The translations under genes were made by a program, and so were the position numbers. A stretch of 64,000 nt of DNA from NCBI RefSeq assembly GCF_015776785.2, contig NZ_LFMD02000002.1, forward strand, positions 282,919 through 346,918, given 5' to 3'. Of this stretch, positions 62,300 through 64,000 are shown piece by piece. Origin of the DNA: Kitasatospora sp. SUK 42 (GTDB lineage Bacteria > Actinomycetota > Actinomycetes > Streptomycetales > Streptomycetaceae). The notes below the pieces were generated by a model that was not told where the DNA came from, did no database searches, and saw only the letters and a list, made by a program, of their open reading frames with translations. Numbering within the stretch: the stretch's first letter is position 1; each line of letters begins with the position of its first letter.

Positions 62300-63064
62300 G
62301 TGGCCGGGATGGGGGGATTCTTCGCGGCGGCGCTGGCCTTTCCGACGGCGCTGTTCAGCTTCGCGCTGGTGGTGGTCGTCGGGTACTGGCTGCTGACGCT
62401 GATCAGCGGTCTGGGGTTCGACGCCGTGCACGGGGGGCACGGTGTCGGGCACCACGTGGGTGCCGGGCACGCCGGACATGTGGGTCCGGTGGGTCACGTC
62501 GGGCACGGTGCCGGGGGGCACGGTGTCGGGGGGAACGTGGCCCACGGGGCGTCCGACGGGCACGGTGCCGGGGGGAGTACCCACGGTTCCCAGGACGGGA
62601 ACGGCCACCACGGGGGCGTGCTGGACGCGCTGGGGCTGGGCGGGGTTCCCGTGACGGTGACGGTGTCACTGCTGGTCACGATCGCCTGGTTCGTCAGCCT
62701 GGCCGGCACCGTCCTGACCTCGGGGGCACCGGCGCGCGGCGGCGTGTTCGCCGTCGCGCTGGTCGCCTCCTGGGCGGGGACCAGGCTCCTCGTCCGGCCG
62801 CTGTCGCGGCTGTTCCCGCAGGACCACCCGGTCACCCGGGGGGACTTCGTGGGGCGGGTCTGCGTGATCCGCACCGGCCGGGTGACCGCCGACTTCGGCC
62901 AGGCCGAGGTCACCGCCGAGGACGGCTCCACCGCGACCGTGCAGGTCCGCACGCCGGAGCCCGATCCGGGGCTGACGGCCGGCCGCACCGCCCTGATCTA
63001 CGACTACGACGCGGACGGCGAGCACTTCCTGGTGGCACCGTTCGATCCGCCTTCCATTTCCTGA
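62300..63064 (+). CDS. YqiJ/OB-fold membrane protein with His/Gly-rich insert
   Basis: 254 residues, GTG at 62300; the ATG at 62309 has a better-spaced GGGGGAG. A first membrane helix (about 16-38) is followed by about 63 residues made of Gly, His, Val and Ala with 14 histidines (44-107). Two further helices (about 116-137 and 144-160) precede a C-terminal NfeD/YqiJ-type OB domain (RGDFVGRVCVIRTGRVTADFGQAEVT). It pairs with the flotillin gene that follows, as yqiJ does with yqiK elsewhere. The His-rich loop is not a standard part of the family and suggests metal binding. Confidence 0.85.
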   Translation: MAGMGGFFAAALAFPTALFSFALVVVVGYWLLTLISGLGFDAVHGGHGVGHHVGAGHAGHVGPVGHVGHGAGGHGVGGNVAHGASDGHGAGGSTHGSQDGNGHHGGVLDALGLGGVPVTVTVSLLVTIAWFVSLAGTVLTSGAPARGGVFAVALVASWAGTRLLVRPLSRLFPQDHPVTRGDFVGRVCVIRTGRVTADFGQAEVTAEDGSTATVQVRTPEPDPGLTAGRTALIYDYDADGEHFLVAPFDPPSIS

Positions 63065-63128
63065 CACTTCGTCAGTTCTTTTCGACAGCAATCACCTTCG
63101 CACCACCGTCTCGTCAAAGGACTCCGTG

Positions 63129-64000
63129 ATGGACACCATCGCCGTGGGTTTCGGCGTGCTCGTCGCCGTCGTGCTGCTCATCGTCTTCGCCCTGCTGCTG
63201 CTCGTGGGACGCCTGTTCCAGAAGGTCGAGCAGGGCAAGGCGCTGATCATCTCCCGGACGAAGAAGGTGGACGTCACCTTCACCGGCACGATCGTCCTGC
63301 CGATCCTGCACAAGGCCGAGCTGATGGACATCACCGCGAAGACGGTGGAGATCCACCGGGCCGGCCGGGACGGGCTGATCTGCCGGGACAACATCCGGGC
63401 GGACATCCGGATCTCCTTCTTCGTCCGGGTGAACAAGACCGTCGAGGACGTCATCAAGGTCGCCCAGTCGATCGGCACCGCCCGGGCCAGCGACCCGCAG
63501 GCGATCCAGGAGTTCTTCGCCGTCAAGTTCGCCGAGGCGCTCAAGACCGTCGGCAAGCAGTTGGACTTCACCGACCTGTACACCCACCGGCACGAGTTCC
63601 GGGACCAGATCATCGCGGTCATCGGCACCGACCTCAACGGCTACACCCTTGAGGACGCGGCCATCGACCACCTGGAACAGACCCCGATGAACCAGCTGGA
63701 CGGCTCCAACATCCTGGACGCCCAGGGCATCCGCAAGATCACCGAGCTGACCGCGATCGAGCACGTGCGCACCAACGAGTACCAGCGCAACGAGGAGAAG
63801 GAGATCACCCGGCAGAACGTGGACGCCCGGGAGACCGTCCTGGAGCTCGAACGCCGCCAGGCCGACGCCGAGATCCGCCAGCGCCGCGAGATCGAGACCC
63901 TGCGGGCCAAGGAGGACGCGGTGATCGCCCGGGTGCAGGAGGAGGAGCGGCTGAACGCGCAGACCGCCTTCCTGCGCACCGAGGAGGTGCTCGGCGTGCA
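63129..64000 (+). CDS. flotillin-like protein YqiK, incomplete at the window end
   Basis: At least 290 residues with no stop before the window ends. An N-terminal membrane anchor (about 3-27) is followed by a SPFH/band-7 domain (GKALIISRTKKVDVTFTGTIVLPILHKAELMDITAKTVEI...RDQIIAVIGTDL). A charged coiled coil then begins (ELERRQADAEIRQRREIETLRAKEDAVIARVQEEERL). Flotillins assemble into membrane microdomain scaffolds. The preceding YqiJ-like protein is the usual NfeD-class partner. The gene continues beyond the sequence given. Confidence 0.92.
   Translation, partial: MDTIAVGFGVLVAVVLLIVFALLLLVGRLFQKVEQGKALIISRTKKVDVTFTGTIVLPILHKAELMDITAKTVEIHRAGRDGLICRDNIRADIRISFFVRVNKTVEDVIKVAQSIGTARASDPQAIQEFFAVKFAEALKTVGKQLDFTDLYTHRHEFRDQIIAVIGTDLNGYTLEDAAIDHLEQTPMNQLDGSNILDAQGIRKITELTAIEHVRTNEYQRNEEKEITRQNVDARETVLELERRQADAEIRQRREIETLRAKEDAVIARVQEEERLNAQTAFLRTEEVLGV

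Noticed and set aside
1..64000. Integrated prophage, insertion sequence or attachment site
   Set aside because: No transposase, integrase or tRNA-linked duplication was seen; only two degenerate gene relics (Uma2, lectin).

Overview
The window is about 73% GC by eye. It has GTG and TTG starts, strong GC-rich hairpin terminators, a cvn conservon, the coproporphyrin-type heme genes (hemE, hemY/cgoX, hemQ) and a chitosan-oligosaccharide (csn) operon. Together these point to a chromosomal segment of a streptomycete or close relative (Streptomyces/Kitasatospora type). From memory, unchecked, the left half follows the S. coelicolor SCO6060-to-SCO6008 order in reverse and the right half follows SCO2643-to-SCO2662. 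The junction would lie near position 31,000.

Layout. 0.1-2.5 kb: a stress-protein-like gene, murC and msrB. 2.5-7.0 kb (minus strand): a tightly overlapping conservon, cvnA-B-C-D plus a CYP157-like P450. 7.2-9.3 kb: a metallo-beta-lactamase-fold hydrolase and a double-GNAT protein. 9.6-13.5 kb: an operon-like set with a DUF692/MNIO enzyme, its small partner, a membrane protein with a long Cys/Ser/Gly repeat tail, a tail-less paralogue and an unknown protein. 13.5-18.7 kb: heme synthesis (hemQ, hemY, hemE) interleaved with a DUF523 protein, a DUF4349 lipoprotein and a broken Uma2 gene. 18.8-25.6 kb: DUF3000, an atypical LuxR-type regulator, RNase D and the fadAB beta-oxidation pair. 25.7-31 kb: a GT39-type membrane glycosyltransferase, dxs and a Rok7B7-like regulator.

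31.3-38.4 kb: a beta-propeller membrane protein, pepN, a small membrane protein and malQ. 38.4-45.2 kb: a lectin-gene remnant, a large secreted GH84 enzyme, an HNH endonuclease and an MscS channel. 45.4-52.5 kb: csnR-csnEFGHK with a recognisable promoter and a palindromic operator. 52.7-56.2 kb: a lipoprotein, a truncated-looking NB-ARC protein and a secreted HExxE protein. 56.3-60.0 kb: a two-component system divergent from an ABC exporter. 60.0-64.0 kb: a tyrosine phosphatase, a PucR-type regulator and a YqiJ/YqiK (flotillin) pair that runs off the end.

The part most likely to be an under-described system is 9.58-12.85 kb. There a DUF692 enzyme, of a family known to modify peptidyl cysteines, is translationally coupled to a small partner. 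Next comes a membrane-anchored protein whose C-terminus is an 11-cysteine repeat with C-x6-C spacing. This could be a membrane-tethered RiPP-like substrate. A perfect GGGAC-N4-GTCCC (DevR/DosR-type) palindrome lies upstream.
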